DNA from: RZZS01 sp964498755
GTDB lineage: Bacteria; Pseudomonadota; Alphaproteobacteria; Micavibrionales; Micavibrionaceae
NCBI GenBank assembly: GCA_964498755.1
Contig: CAZCIB010000026.1
Coordinates: 1 to 30,170, forward strand
Direction of reading: 5' to 3'
Length of the DNA: 30,170 nucleotides
Part shown: positions 7,717 through 16,348 of the stretch, in pieces
Numbering within the stretch: the stretch's first letter is position 1
Layout: each line of letters opens with the position of its first letter
Position numbers and translations under genes: made by a program
The notes under the pieces: model-generated
What the model was told of the DNA's origin: nothing
The model's database searches: none
What the model saw: the letters and a program-made list of their open reading frames with translations, nothing else

Positions 7717-8495
7717 TGGCCCCCGTACTCTCCCCCAACATGAACGTCATGATCAAGGCCGCCGAAAAGGCCGCGCGCTCTCTCATCCGCGATTTCGGCG
7801 AAGTCGAGCAGTTGCAGGTCTCGCGCAAGGGACCAGGCGATTTCGTCAGCGCAGCCGACCGCCGCGCCGAGGAAATAATCTTTGAAGAGCTTTCAAAAGC
7901 CCGGCCCGACTACGCCTTTCTAATGGAAGAGTCCGGCGCGAAAGGCAAAAAAGACGCCGAATACAAATGGCTGATCGACCCGCTCGACGGAACGACAAAC
8001 TTCCTGCACGGCATTCCGCACTGGTCCATTTCCATCGGCCTGGAACACAAGGGCGAGATTATCGCCGGGCTTGTCTATGATCCGGCCAAGGACGAAATGT
8101 TCCGCGCCGAAAAAGGCATGGGCGCGTTTCAGAACCGCCGAAGGCTGCGCGTTTCGGGAAGGACGCACAAGGATGACGCCCTGGTCGTAAATGGCGACAC
8201 GCGCAAGGACAGGGATAAATTCCTGAAGCGTCTTGCCAGTATCACCCAAGACTTTCATTTCTTCCGGCGTCTTGGATCCGCCGCGCTCGACATGGCTTAT
8301 ATCGCCGCCGGGCGTTTTGATATTTTCTGGGAAGATCACATACAGCCTTGGGACGTCGCAGCCGGAATTATCCTCGTGAAAGAAGCGGGCGGATTCGTCA
8401 CTGACCTTGACGGCAAGACTGATCCACTTTATAGAAATAGCATACTGGCTTCCAACGGCGCGTTTCACGATTCTGTTAAAAAGCTGCTGGCTTGA
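7716..8495 (+). CDS. suhB: inositol monophosphatase family protein (SuhB-like)
   Basis: Members hydrolyse phosphate from inositol phosphates or related sugars using three Mg ions; some act with Nus factors in transcription. Metal ligands are visible: E71 in LMEESG, D88 and D91 in the signature WLIDPLDGTTNF (85-96), and D213 in the second signature PWDVAAGIILVKEAGG (211-226). At 259 residues it is full length. The start overlaps the preceding stop by one base (TGATG), so coupled translation is likely. An OmpA-domain gene follows after 30 bp. A role as CysQ or another phosphatase subtype cannot be excluded. Confidence 0.93.
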   Translation: MAPVLSPNMNVMIKAAEKAARSLIRDFGEVEQLQVSRKGPGDFVSAADRRAEEIIFEELSKARPDYAFLMEESGAKGKKDAEYKWLIDPLDGTTNFLHGIPHWSISIGLEHKGEIIAGLVYDPAKDEMFRAEKGMGAFQNRRRLRVSGRTHKDDALVVNGDTRKDRDKFLKRLASITQDFHFFRRLGSAALDMAYIAAGRFDIFWEDHIQPWDVAAGIILVKEAGGFVTDLDGKTDPLYRNSILASNGAFHDSVKKLLA

Positions 8496-8525
8496 TAACG
8501 GAAATCCGGCGCGAAAGTATGTCTG

Positions 8526-9449
8526 ATGCGTGATGCGATAAAGCTTTTATGTGCGCCTGCCCTTTTCCTGCTGTCTTTTACGGATGGCGCGGGCGCGCAT
8601 GCGCAGAACGCGAACAGGCTCGAGGACTACACGCCCCCGCCTATGTTCGCCGCGCCGCCGGCGCGCGAGCGGAAAGCGCCTGAAACCCTTGAAGAAACGC
8701 AAAACGCCAATGCGGCTCTCACGCCGGAAGACGTCCTGCTCAGCGCCCGCAAGCCCGTCACGCGCAGGTCCGAAGAGCGCAGACAAATGGCTTCTTTCCG
8801 CACGCCCGGCACCGTCAGCCGCGCGAATCCCGGAGAATACGTTTCCGCGCCGAAACCGAAAAAAAGGCCTGAAACGCCGCGCGCACGGGCTTATGTCGTA
8901 AAAACGCCGCCGTTGCCGCCGCGCCGCCCGGCTAATCTAATCAAAGCCAGTATCCGCACAGGCAACTACTTAAGAAAGCCCGCGCAGACCGATATCCCGG
9001 ACATGCCCGCCCTGCCCGCCGGACGAGTTGAAAAACAAACGCTTTACGCGCCCCAACCCGATACGAAACCGGAATCGCGGGAGAACCGACCGGCGCGAAT
9101 CGAACCGGCCGCCGGAACGACGGCCAGACTTGCGGACCCTTTATTTCTCAACTTTAAAACCGGGGCGCATGAACTCGATAACGCGCATCGCGCCGCCCTG
9201 CGTCAGGCCGTCGTGACATACCTTCAGCAAAACCCGCACGCCATGCTATCCATCGCAGCCTACGCCAGAGATCACGGCGACTCGCTCATGAGCGCAAAAC
9301 GCATTTCGTTAAACCGGGCCCTGTCGGTACGCGCATTCCTGATAGCGTCCGGCATTTCGGCGAACCGCATAAACGTACGCGCCCTCGGCGATGAAACCGG
9401 AGAAAAACCGCTGGACCGCGTTGACCTCGTGTTCGCGCAGCAAAAGTAA
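8526..9449 (+). CDS. exported protein with C-terminal OmpA/MotB-like domain
   Basis: The 307-residue protein has a Sec signal peptide (hydrophobic LLCAPALFLLSF, likely cleavage at AHA/Q near residue 26), a long Pro-, Arg- and Lys-rich linker (residues 30-200, with repeated KRP, PPR and PP motifs), and a C-terminal domain of about 100 residues. The latter resembles OmpA peptidoglycan-binding domains: a beta strand (DPLFLNFKTGAHELD), a helix (ALRQAVVTYLQQ), then SLNRALSVRAFLIASG with the conserved N, R and A positions, and a final DRVDLVF strand. It probably spans periplasm to cell wall. The basic linker may contact peptidoglycan, which is inference. It follows the SuhB-like gene on the same strand. 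Confidence 0.82.
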   Translation: MRDAIKLLCAPALFLLSFTDGAGAHAQNANRLEDYTPPPMFAAPPARERKAPETLEETQNANAALTPEDVLLSARKPVTRRSEERRQMASFRTPGTVSRANPGEYVSAPKPKKRPETPRARAYVVKTPPLPPRRPANLIKASIRTGNYLRKPAQTDIPDMPALPAGRVEKQTLYAPQPDTKPESRENRPARIEPAAGTTARLADPLFLNFKTGAHELDNAHRAALRQAVVTYLQQNPHAMLSIAAYARDHGDSLMSAKRISLNRALSVRAFLIASGISANRINVRALGDETGEKPLDRVDLVFAQQK

Positions 9450-9516
9450 TCACGAGTGGAAAAAGTCCAGACAGCGCTATATTTTTCTGGAATGTTTACG
9501 CCACCAGAGATAACTT

Positions 9517-10251
9517 ATGAAAACGAAGGGTATCGTCATTATGAAACGTAATCTGTCCATAGGCCTCGGCGCCACTTGTCTTATCATTTTGGGAGTCTTT
9601 CTTTTTGGCTCGCTCACCCATGAAAGCGAAGGCGACAAAGTATCGGTCACCGCCTCAAAGCAGGCGAACGCGACCGAACCCGCCACAGGAGCCACAGAAA
9701 AAAAAGAGGGGGAACTAGAAATCAAGGCGCTAGGCGATCCGGACGCCCCTGTCACCGTAAAGGAATTCAGCTCCCTGACCTGCGGACATTGCGGGCAGTT
9801 CCACAAGGATACGTTTGACAAGCTCAAGGAAGAGTTCATCGATACGGGAAAACTCTACTACGTCTATCAGGAATTTCCGCTGAACCGCGCGGCGATTGAT
9901 GGCGCGCTTGTCGCGCGGTGCTTCGAAGGGAATCGTTTCTGGAACTTTACCGAGCTGCTTTATCAACAACAGAAAAGCTGGCTTGACGGCGACCATGTCA
10001 AAGCGCTGAAGCAAAACGCAAAACTGGCCGGTCTGGGCGAAGACAAGGTTGAAGAATGTCTCGCCGACGAGGACATGGCGAACAAGCTCGCGGAAAACAT
10101 GCAAGGCGCCTCGAGCAAATACGGCGTTAATTCCACGCCGACGTTCATTTTCAATGACGGCGAGAAAAAGCTGGTCGGCAACCAGCCGATCAAAAGCTTC
10201 CGTGACGTCATTGAGGAACTGACGCCGGAAGACGGCGAGACGGCAGAGTAG
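9517..10251 (+). CDS. DsbA-family thioredoxin-fold protein
   Basis: A periplasmic thiol-disulfide oxidoreductase of the thioredoxin_4/DsbA type. After a single N-terminal hydrophobic segment (about 15-31, GLGATCLIILGVFLFGS) and a disordered Thr/Glu/Lys-rich stretch, the catalytic domain starts with GDPDAPVTVKEFSSLTCGHC; the redox motif is C89-G-H-C92 and the cis-Pro loop is NSTPTFIF near residue 208. Relatives supply disulfides to exported proteins, or reduce them. Either ATG 9517 (AGAGA upstream) or ATG 9541 (AAGGG upstream, start MKRNLSIG) may be used; both keep the signal anchor. smc begins 11 bp downstream, matching the common alphaproteobacterial dsbA-smc pair. Confidence 0.9.
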   Translation: MKTKGIVIMKRNLSIGLGATCLIILGVFLFGSLTHESEGDKVSVTASKQANATEPATGATEKKEGELEIKALGDPDAPVTVKEFSSLTCGHCGQFHKDTFDKLKEEFIDTGKLYYVYQEFPLNRAAIDGALVARCFEGNRFWNFTELLYQQQKSWLDGDHVKALKQNAKLAGLGEDKVEECLADEDMANKLAENMQGASSKYGVNSTPTFIFNDGEKKLVGNQPIKSFRDVIEELTPEDGETAE

Positions 10252-10262
10252 AACGAACCCGA

Positions 10263-13200
10263 ATGATTCAGTTTAAACGGCTTACCCTCAACGGCTTTAA
10301 ATCCTTCGTCGACAAGACGGAACTGGCGATTGAGCCCGGCCTGACGGGGATTGTCGGGCCGAATGGCTGCGGCAAGTCGAATTTGGTCGAGGCCTTGCGC
10401 TGGGTCATGGGAGAGAACTCCGCCAAAAGAATGCGCGGCGGCGGCATGGACGATATTATCTTTTCCGGCACGTCCAGCCGTCCCGCCCGCTCGCTGGCCG
10501 AAGTCAACGTCCTGCTGGACAACGCGTCAAAATCCGCGCCCGCCGCCTATAACGGCTCCGAAGAGATCGAGATTTCCCGGAAAATCCAGCGCGAACACGG
10601 CTCATCCTACCGCATCAACGGGCAGGTCAGCCGCGCGCATGACGTGCAGGTTCTCTTTGCGGATGTCCTGAGCGGCTCAAACTCGCCCGCCATGGTCTCG
10701 CAAGGGCAAATTACGCGCATAATCTCCGCCAAGCCGCAGGAACGGCGGCTGATGCTCGAAGACTCCGCCGGGATTGGCGGGCTTTACGCGCGCCGTCACG
10801 AGGCCGAACTGCGTCTGCGTTCGGCTGAAACAAACCTTGAACGCATTGAAGATATTCTCGGCAGCATGGAATCCCGTCTCGCCGCGCTCAAAAAACAGGC
10901 GCGCCAGGCCAGCCGCTACCGCAATATCAGCGGCCAGATCCGCCAGCTGGATCTCGCCATCGCCTGGCTCGACTGGAACGCGCTCTCCGGAAAGCTTAAA
11001 GAGACGAAGGCCGCTTTTGAACAGGCCGAATCCGTCGTCGCCGATAAAACGGCGAGCGTCGTGCAACTGACCAAAACCCAAAGCGCGCAGATGCAGGATC
11101 TCCCCGCGCTGCGCAAAGCGGATACGGACGCCGCCGCCGAGCTTCAAAACCTGCAAATTCGGTTTCAGAGGCTGGAGGACGAAATCCGGCAAGCCGAGAC
11201 CCTGCTGAACGATTCGCGCGAACAGTTAAACCAGACCCGTACGGACAGGGAAGAGGAAACGCAAACGCAAACAGATATCGCCGCGCAACTCGAAAAACTC
11301 CTGAATGAATTCGAAACGATTACGCGCCACCAGACAGGCGCGGAAGACGAGCTTGAAAAACGCGCGGAAGTGCGCAATTCCCTGGAATCCAAAGTGCAAA
11401 GGCTTGAAAGCGATTACAGCGCGCTGCTGGAACAGGCCGCGGATTTGCGCGCCCGCAAGAACGCTCTCGAACAAACCGCTTCCGCGGAACAAAAACGCCT
11501 GGAAGAGACAGTCTCGCAAATTCAAAGCCTTTCACAACAAAAAGCGCATTTGCAAAACAACACGGAAGATTTCGGCAAAAGAGACGCGTTGCAAGCGGAA
11601 ATAATAGAGACCGAAGACCGGCTTACGACATTACGCGAAATTCTGAGCCAGAAAGAAATCGAACGCGCCGCGCTGCAGGACAACGCCGCCAAAGCGCGCA
11701 GCGCCTGCTATGACAAGGAAAAAGAAAAAGAAAGAATACTTGCTGAAATCAGTACGCTGGAAGACTATCTTAAAGAAGAACACAAGGAGCAGGCGCGCAC
11801 GATCATCGAAGACGTGCATGCGGGCGAAGGCTTTGAAGCCGCTTTGTCGAAAGCGCTGGGCGATTGCCTTGGGGCCTCGACGGATAAAGAGTCGCCGCGC
11901 GCCATGCTCGGGCGCGAGATGGAACAATATCCGCCTTTGCCCGCCGGCGTCACGCCGATCTCGCTCTATGTCGATGGCCCGGCTGTTCTTGATACGGCGC
12001 TGTCGCAGGTCGGCATTGTGGAAACGGAAGAAGCCGGTTTCAGCATGCAAAGCCAGCTGCTGCCCGGACAGACGCTTGTCACGCGCGCGGGCGCGCTCTG
12101 GCGCTGGGACGGTCTGCACATCAAGGCCAGCGCAATCGACCGCCACGCCGTCCACCTTCAGCAAAAAAACCGCCTTGCGGATCTTGAAAAAAGGCAGGCG
12201 CAAATCTCGCGCGACGCGGAAAAAGCGGGAGAAGTTCTGGAAGCTGCGGAAAATCTGGCTTCGGAGATCAACGGATTTCTTGCCGCGAAGCAGTCCGAAC
12301 GCAGCGCGATGGAAGACGCGCTTGCCCGAAAACGCGGGGCATATCAAAAACTCAGCGAAAGATTGCAAACGCAGGAACGCGAGCTTGCCCGGATCGAAGA
12401 GGCTCTCAGCCTGAAAAACGCGGAACAGTCCCGCATTGAAGAATCATTAAAAACGGCGCAATCCGCCCTGACAGACCTGAAAAGCGGCGATGCCGACGAT
12501 CAGCAAAACCGCATGGACAAAATGCGCGCGAGCTTGCAGACGATCCGCGACGAGCTGCGCGGCGCGGTGCGCGCCTATGATCTCTGCAAACAACAGCAGG
12601 AAACGCGCGAGGTCCGTCTGCGCGCCATCGGGGATGAACGCGTCAACCTGCAAAACCGGTTGATCCGCTCCAGAGAAAAGCTGAAATCACTCGAGGAGCG
12701 GGAAAAAACGTTACAGGAGAAAGTCGGCGCGCTGGAAAACGCTCCTTCTGATATTCAAAAAGGCCGGCAGGATTTGCTGGACAGGATCAGTCGCGCCGAA
12801 CAAAAACGCAACCAGACCGCCAACGCGCTCAATGCGTGCGAAAGCGCCGTTTCTGAGACCAATGACGCGCTTAAAAAAGCCGAGAGCGTTCTCGCCGAAG
12901 CGCGCGAAAGGCGCGCCGGATTACAAGCGACCTTTGCCGCCGGCAAACAACGGATCGATGAAATTCACGCGGAAATCCTCGAAAAGTTTGAAATCGAGCC
13001 GCATTTGCTGAAAGACCATATCGCGTTCGACGTTGAAGAGTACATGGAATCCGGCGCGGACGAATTCCGCGCGCGCCGGGACAAGCTGACCCGCGAGCGC
13101 GACAATATCGGCCCGGTGAATCTGCGCGCCGATACGGAAGCCGAAGAGCTGGAAAAGGAACTCACCGGCCTTCTGAACGAACGTAATGATCTGATACAGG

Positions 13201-13736
13201 CGATTTCCGAACTGCGTCAGGGCATCAACAAGCTGAACAACGAGGCGCGGCAGAGACTAAGCATCGCTTTCGAGCACGTGAACGCGCATTTCACCTCGCT
13301 GTTCACGCGCCTGTTCGGCGGGGGAACCGCCTATCTTTCGCTGATCGAGTCGGAAGATCCGCTCAATGCGGGCCTTGAAATTTACGGCCAGCCGCCCGGC
13401 AAGTCGCTTCAGGCGATGAGTCTCCTCTCCGGCGGGGAACAGACGCTGACCTCTATCGCGCTGATTTTCGCGATGTTCCTGACCAACCCCTCGCCGATCT
13501 GCGTGCTGGACGAAATCGACGCGCCGCTTGATGACGCGAACGTGGACCGGGTCTGCGACTTGCTGGATGAAATGGCGGAAAGCGGCAAGACGCGCTTTCT
13601 CATCATCACGCACCACCGCCTGACCATGGCGCGCATGGACCGGCTTTATGGCGTGACAATGGCCGAGCGCGGGATTTCTCAGCTGGTTTCAGTCGATCTG
13701 CAACAAAGCTTCGGCTTTATGGAAGCGGCGGAATGA
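10263..13736 (+). CDS. smc: chromosome segregation ATPase SMC
   Basis: SMC forms a dimeric coiled-coil ATPase that organises and segregates chromosomes with ScpA and ScpB. At 1157 residues it is full length. The N-terminal head carries Walker A GPNGCGKSN (32-40); coiled coils occupy about residues 165-505 and 655-930; the hinge lies between (about 515-640, around GFEAALSKALGDCLG). The C-terminal head has the ABC signature LLSGGEQ (near 1053) and Walker B CVLDEIDAPLDD, followed by the FLIITHH switch. Coding is strongly GC-rich with Glu-, Gln- and Arg-rich coils. Its last four bases overlap the atpI start (ATGA). Confidence 0.98.
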   Translation: MIQFKRLTLNGFKSFVDKTELAIEPGLTGIVGPNGCGKSNLVEALRWVMGENSAKRMRGGGMDDIIFSGTSSRPARSLAEVNVLLDNASKSAPAAYNGSEEIEISRKIQREHGSSYRINGQVSRAHDVQVLFADVLSGSNSPAMVSQGQITRIISAKPQERRLMLEDSAGIGGLYARRHEAELRLRSAETNLERIEDILGSMESRLAALKKQARQASRYRNISGQIRQLDLAIAWLDWNALSGKLKETKAAFEQAESVVADKTASVVQLTKTQSAQMQDLPALRKADTDAAAELQNLQIRFQRLEDEIRQAETLLNDSREQLNQTRTDREEETQTQTDIAAQLEKLLNEFETITRHQTGAEDELEKRAEVRNSLESKVQRLESDYSALLEQAADLRARKNALEQTASAEQKRLEETVSQIQSLSQQKAHLQNNTEDFGKRDALQAEIIETEDRLTTLREILSQKEIERAALQDNAAKARSACYDKEKEKERILAEISTLEDYLKEEHKEQARTIIEDVHAGEGFEAALSKALGDCLGASTDKESPRAMLGREMEQYPPLPAGVTPISLYVDGPAVLDTALSQVGIVETEEAGFSMQSQLLPGQTLVTRAGALWRWDGLHIKASAIDRHAVHLQQKNRLADLEKRQAQISRDAEKAGEVLEAAENLASEINGFLAAKQSERSAMEDALARKRGAYQKLSERLQTQERELARIEEALSLKNAEQSRIEESLKTAQSALTDLKSGDADDQQNRMDKMRASLQTIRDELRGAVRAYDLCKQQQETREVRLRAIGDERVNLQNRLIRSREKLKSLEEREKTLQEKVGALENAPSDIQKGRQDLLDRISRAEQKRNQTANALNACESAVSETNDALKKAESVLAEARERRAGLQATFAAGKQRIDEIHAEILEKFEIEPHLLKDHIAFDVEEYMESGADEFRARRDKLTRERDNIGPVNLRADTEAEELEKELTGLLNERNDLIQAISELRQGINKLNNEARQRLSIAFEHVNAHFTSLFTRLFGGGTAYLSLIESEDPLNAGLEIYGQPPGKSLQAMSLLSGGEQTLTSIALIFAMFLTNPSPICVLDEIDAPLDDANVDRVCDLLDEMAESGKTRFLIITHHRLTMARMDRLYGVTMAERGISQLVSVDLQQSFGFMEAAE

Positions 13737-14077
13737 ACAACTACGATGACCTGAAAGCCCGCATCAAGGCCGCGCAAGATAAAAGCGCGCCGGAGAAAAC
13801 AGAAACCCGGGACCTTGGCTACTCCAACCTTGCCGCGCGCGTCGGCACGGAAATGACGGCGGCGATTATCGTCGGCGGACTGCTGGGATACGGCGTCGAT
13901 TTATGGTTCGGGACCAAGCCGTGGTTTTTTATAACGCTCTTGTTTTTCGGAATTGCGGCGGGCTTTATGAATATCTTCCGGCTTTTATACGGCAATGGTC
14001 AATCCGATAGCGGTTCGGAGTTGCATTCCGCGCAAAATCCCGCTAAAGAGGACGCAAAAGAAAAAGATCAGGAGTAA
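13733..14077 (+). CDS. atpI: ATP synthase accessory protein AtpI
   Basis: AtpI helps assemble the c-ring of ATP synthase and may aid Mg uptake. The 114-residue protein has a charged N-terminus, then two membrane segments at about 37-58 (EMTAAIIVGGLLGYGVDLWFG) and 64-85 (PWFFITLLFFGIAAGFMNIF), and an acidic polar tail, which matches the alphaproteobacterial family. The start codon overlaps the smc stop by four bases, making coupling likely. An AGGAG near its end precedes the GTG start of atpB. Assignment rests on membrane topology and context as well as sequence. Confidence 0.92.
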   Translation: MNNYDDLKARIKAAQDKSAPEKTETRDLGYSNLAARVGTEMTAAIIVGGLLGYGVDLWFGTKPWFFITLLFFGIAAGFMNIFRLLYGNGQSDSGSELHSAQNPAKEDAKEKDQE

Positions 14078-14083
14078 GACGAC

Positions 14084-14833
14084 GTGGCGGACCCGCTGCA
14101 TCAATTTGTTATCAAGCCTCTTATTAACCTCCCGGACCCCGGGGGGCTCAATCTTGATTTTACGAATTCTTCCCTTTGGATGACGGTCGCGGTCGTGCTC
14201 TCCATTTCCGCGATGACCATCGCCATCCGTAAAAAAGCCCTTGTTCCCGGACGCGTCCAGCTTGTGGCCGAGCTTTATTACCAGTTCGTCTCGAACATGA
14301 TCCAGGAAAATATCGGCCCCGAGGGCCGCCGTTATTTCCCCTTCGTCTTCACCATCTTCACGGTTGTGCTGATGGGCAACCTGCTTGGCATGTTTCCGAC
14401 GGCTTTCACGTACACCAGCCACATCGCCGTGACCGCCTCGCTGGCCCTGCTTGTGTTTTTCGTCGTGATTATTTTCGGCTTCGTCCGCCACGGCTTTCAT
14501 TTCCTGAGCCTGTTTTTCCCGCCGGGCGTTCCCATTTTCGTCCTACCGATCATGACCCCGATCGAGATCATCTCGTTTCTGAGCCGTCCTGTGACGCTTT
14601 CCATGCGTTTGTTTATCAACATGCTTGCCGGTCACCTGATGCTGAAGGTTATCGCAGGCTTTAGCGTCGGGCTGGCGTCTATCGGCGTTTTTGGAATTCT
14701 GGGCGGGCTGGGGCCCATGCTCTTCAACGTCGCCTTTATCGGTTTCGAGATTTTCATCGCCTGTTTGCAGGCTTACGTTTTCGCGATTTTAACCTGCATT
14801 TATCTCAAAGATACGATTGAAATTGCGCACTAA
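14084..14833 (+). CDS. atpB: F0F1 ATP synthase subunit a
   Basis: Subunit a forms the proton half-channels next to the c-ring. The 249-residue membrane protein has about six hydrophobic segments. The essential arginine is R175 in PVTLSMRLFINMLAGH, equivalent to R210 of E. coli, and the conserved C-terminal helix ACLQAYVFAILTCIYL is present. Translation starts at GTG 14084, nine bases after an AGGAG; this gives the family N-terminus (ADPLHQF) directly. It lies six bases after atpI and 86 bp before atpE; that gap holds only a purine-rich leader with a good Shine-Dalgarno for atpE. Confidence 0.97.
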   Translation: MADPLHQFVIKPLINLPDPGGLNLDFTNSSLWMTVAVVLSISAMTIAIRKKALVPGRVQLVAELYYQFVSNMIQENIGPEGRRYFPFVFTIFTVVLMGNLLGMFPTAFTYTSHIAVTASLALLVFFVVIIFGFVRHGFHFLSLFFPPGVPIFVLPIMTPIEIISFLSRPVTLSMRLFINMLAGHLMLKVIAGFSVGLASIGVFGILGGLGPMLFNVAFIGFEIFIACLQAYVFAILTCIYLKDTIEIAH

Positions 14834-14919
14834 TTGCTTTATGACGAAATTCGAATTCCGAAGGCTAACAGCGGATCGAAAACAAGGAAAACTCTGAAAG
14901 AACGAAAAGGAAAGAAAAC

Positions 14920-15147
14920 ATGGAACTTGATGCAATGAGAATGCTGGCCGGCGCGATTGCCCTTCTGCCGATCCTCGGCGTTGGTCTTGGACTGGGGCGG
15001 ATCTTCGGCACATATTATGAAGCGATCAGCCGCAACCCCTCGACGGAAGGCTCACTGTTCAAAAGCCTGATCCTTGGTTTTGCGATCACGGAAGCTCTGG
15101 CGATTTTCTGTCTCGGCATTTCGCTGATTATTCTCTTCGTTCTGTAA
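14920..15147 (+). CDS. atpE: F0F1 ATP synthase subunit c
   Basis: This 75-residue hairpin forms the rotating proton-carrying ring. The first helix carries the glycine-rich packing motif GVGLGLGRIFG (20-30), the polar loop that contacts F1 is RNP (38-40), and the second helix carries the proton-binding carboxylate E58 in FAITEALAIFCLG. The residue set around E58 has no obvious sodium-binding signature, so proton coupling is likely. An AAGGA precedes the ATG at a normal distance, consistent with the high expression needed for a multi-copy subunit. Confidence 0.97.
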   Translation: MELDAMRMLAGAIALLPILGVGLGLGRIFGTYYEAISRNPSTEGSLFKSLILGFAITEALAIFCLGISLIILFVL

Positions 15148-15157
15148 GCTGGCCGAG

Positions 15158-15787
15158 ATGGCAAAACGCCGCATGACATATCTCTGGACGGGATTTTGCG
15201 CCGGGGCTGTGTGGCTCTCCGGGGCCGGAGCCTCTTATGGCGCGGAAGAGCCCTACCCCGGCGAAGATCATGCCAGCGGCGGCTTGCCCCAGTTTGACCC
15301 GACGTGGTTCCCCAGCCAGATTTTCTGGCTCGCGATTGCCTTTCTGGTCATGTATTTCTGGTTCAGCCGCAAAACGCTGCCGGAAATTTCCGGCGTTCTC
15401 GAAAACCGCAAGGAGCATATACAGAGCGACCTTGACGCGGCGGAAAAGCTGACCCGCGAAGCCGAAGACGTTCAGAAAGCTTACGAAGACGGGCTTGCCA
15501 ATGCGCGCGCGGAAGCGGCTGAAATTCTGGAAGAAACGGAGGCCAGTATCCGTAAAAATCAGGAGAGAGCCTTTGCCAGCTTCCAGGAGCGGGCGGATAA
15601 AGAGCTGAACGCGATGGAAGTGCGCATGAACAGCGTCCGTGACCAGATGCTCTCACGGCTCGATGAAATCACGGCGGACGCTGTTTCGGACGCTGCGATG
15701 CGACTATGCGGCATTGAAGTGGACAGCAAGGACTGCCTTGCCGCCATAAACAAGGTCAATGACAAAAATCAGGCCGAAGCCGCCTGA
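15158..15787 (+). CDS. atpG: F0F1 ATP synthase subunit b' (second b-type stator subunit)
   Basis: Alphaproteobacteria and cyanobacteria have two unequal stator subunits; this is the b' form. After a short leader-like hydrophobic stretch (residues 8-28) come the typical GLPQFDPTWFPSQIFWLAI and one membrane helix (about 53-70), then a long charged coiled coil to residue 170. ATG 15158 gives a basic N-terminus (MAKRRM); ATG 15173 is possible. It lies 10 bp after atpE and 22 bp before atpF. The symbol atpG follows alphaproteobacterial usage for b' and does not mean the gamma subunit; atpX and atpF2 are synonyms. Confidence 0.93.
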   Translation: MAKRRMTYLWTGFCAGAVWLSGAGASYGAEEPYPGEDHASGGLPQFDPTWFPSQIFWLAIAFLVMYFWFSRKTLPEISGVLENRKEHIQSDLDAAEKLTREAEDVQKAYEDGLANARAEAAEILEETEASIRKNQERAFASFQERADKELNAMEVRMNSVRDQMLSRLDEITADAVSDAAMRLCGIEVDSKDCLAAINKVNDKNQAEAA

Positions 15788-15809
15788 TGTAACCGAAGGG
15801 AAAGTTCCT

Positions 15810-16307
15810 GTGGAACTCTTGGATAATACCTATTTCTGGATCGCGCTTTCCTTCATCCTGTTCGTGTTCCTTGCGTACAAGCTGGGGCGGAAAACAGTTG
15901 TATCCCAGTTGGACGCAGAGATCGCGGAAATACGAAGGAAGATTGATACGGCGGAAAACCTGCGCGTCGAAGCGCAGGAAATGCTGGCCCAGTATCAGCG
16001 TAAACAGCGCGACGCTATTCAGGAGTCAGAGCGGATTATAGAGAACGCCCGGAATCACGCCGCGCAAATGAGCCAGCAGGCCGAGAAAGAAATTGACGAC
16101 ATGATTGCGCGCCGGGAACAAATGCTCTCGCAACGCCTTTTGCGCGTACAGGAAAACGCCATACAGGACATTCACGACAGCGCCGCCGACCTGGCCGTCA
16201 GAGCCGCCGAGGTTGTTATCAAACAGCAGATGAAAGACAAACACCACAAGGCTTTGGTCGATGAATCTATCGAAAACATTGCTTCTCTGGGCGAACAAAG
16301 CCGCTAA
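15810..16307 (+). CDS. atpF: F0F1 ATP synthase subunit b
   Basis: The peripheral stalk subunit links F0 to the F1 head. The protein is 165 residues with one N-terminal membrane helix (YFWIALSFILFVFLAYKLG) and a long helical domain rich in Glu, Gln and Arg. GTG 15810 is chosen because GAAGGG lies 9 bases upstream and the resulting start (MELLDNTYFW) matches usual b subunits; an upstream ATG at 15759 would overlap b' by 29 bases and add 17 Pro/Lys-rich residues. The F1 genes (delta, alpha, gamma, beta, epsilon) are not adjacent, as is usual in alphaproteobacteria, and proA follows after 41 bp. Confidence 0.95.
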   Translation: MELLDNTYFWIALSFILFVFLAYKLGRKTVVSQLDAEIAEIRRKIDTAENLRVEAQEMLAQYQRKQRDAIQESERIIENARNHAAQMSQQAEKEIDDMIARREQMLSQRLLRVQENAIQDIHDSAADLAVRAAEVVIKQQMKDKHHKALVDESIENIASLGEQSR

Positions 16308-16348
16308 CGACCTTTTTCAACATATCTGAATACGGTGTAAAAAAGGCC

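Noticed and set aside
9450..9516. Imperfect CCAGA/TCTGG dyad before the DsbA-family gene
   Set aside because: Only five paired bases across a 14-base loop with no T tract, too weak to call a terminator or operator.
11631..12368. 245-codon minus-strand and 234-codon plus-strand alternative frames inside smc
   Set aside because: They cover the smc coiled-coil and hinge region, have skewed Arg/Lys/Phe composition typical of out-of-frame reading, and smc is continuous through them.
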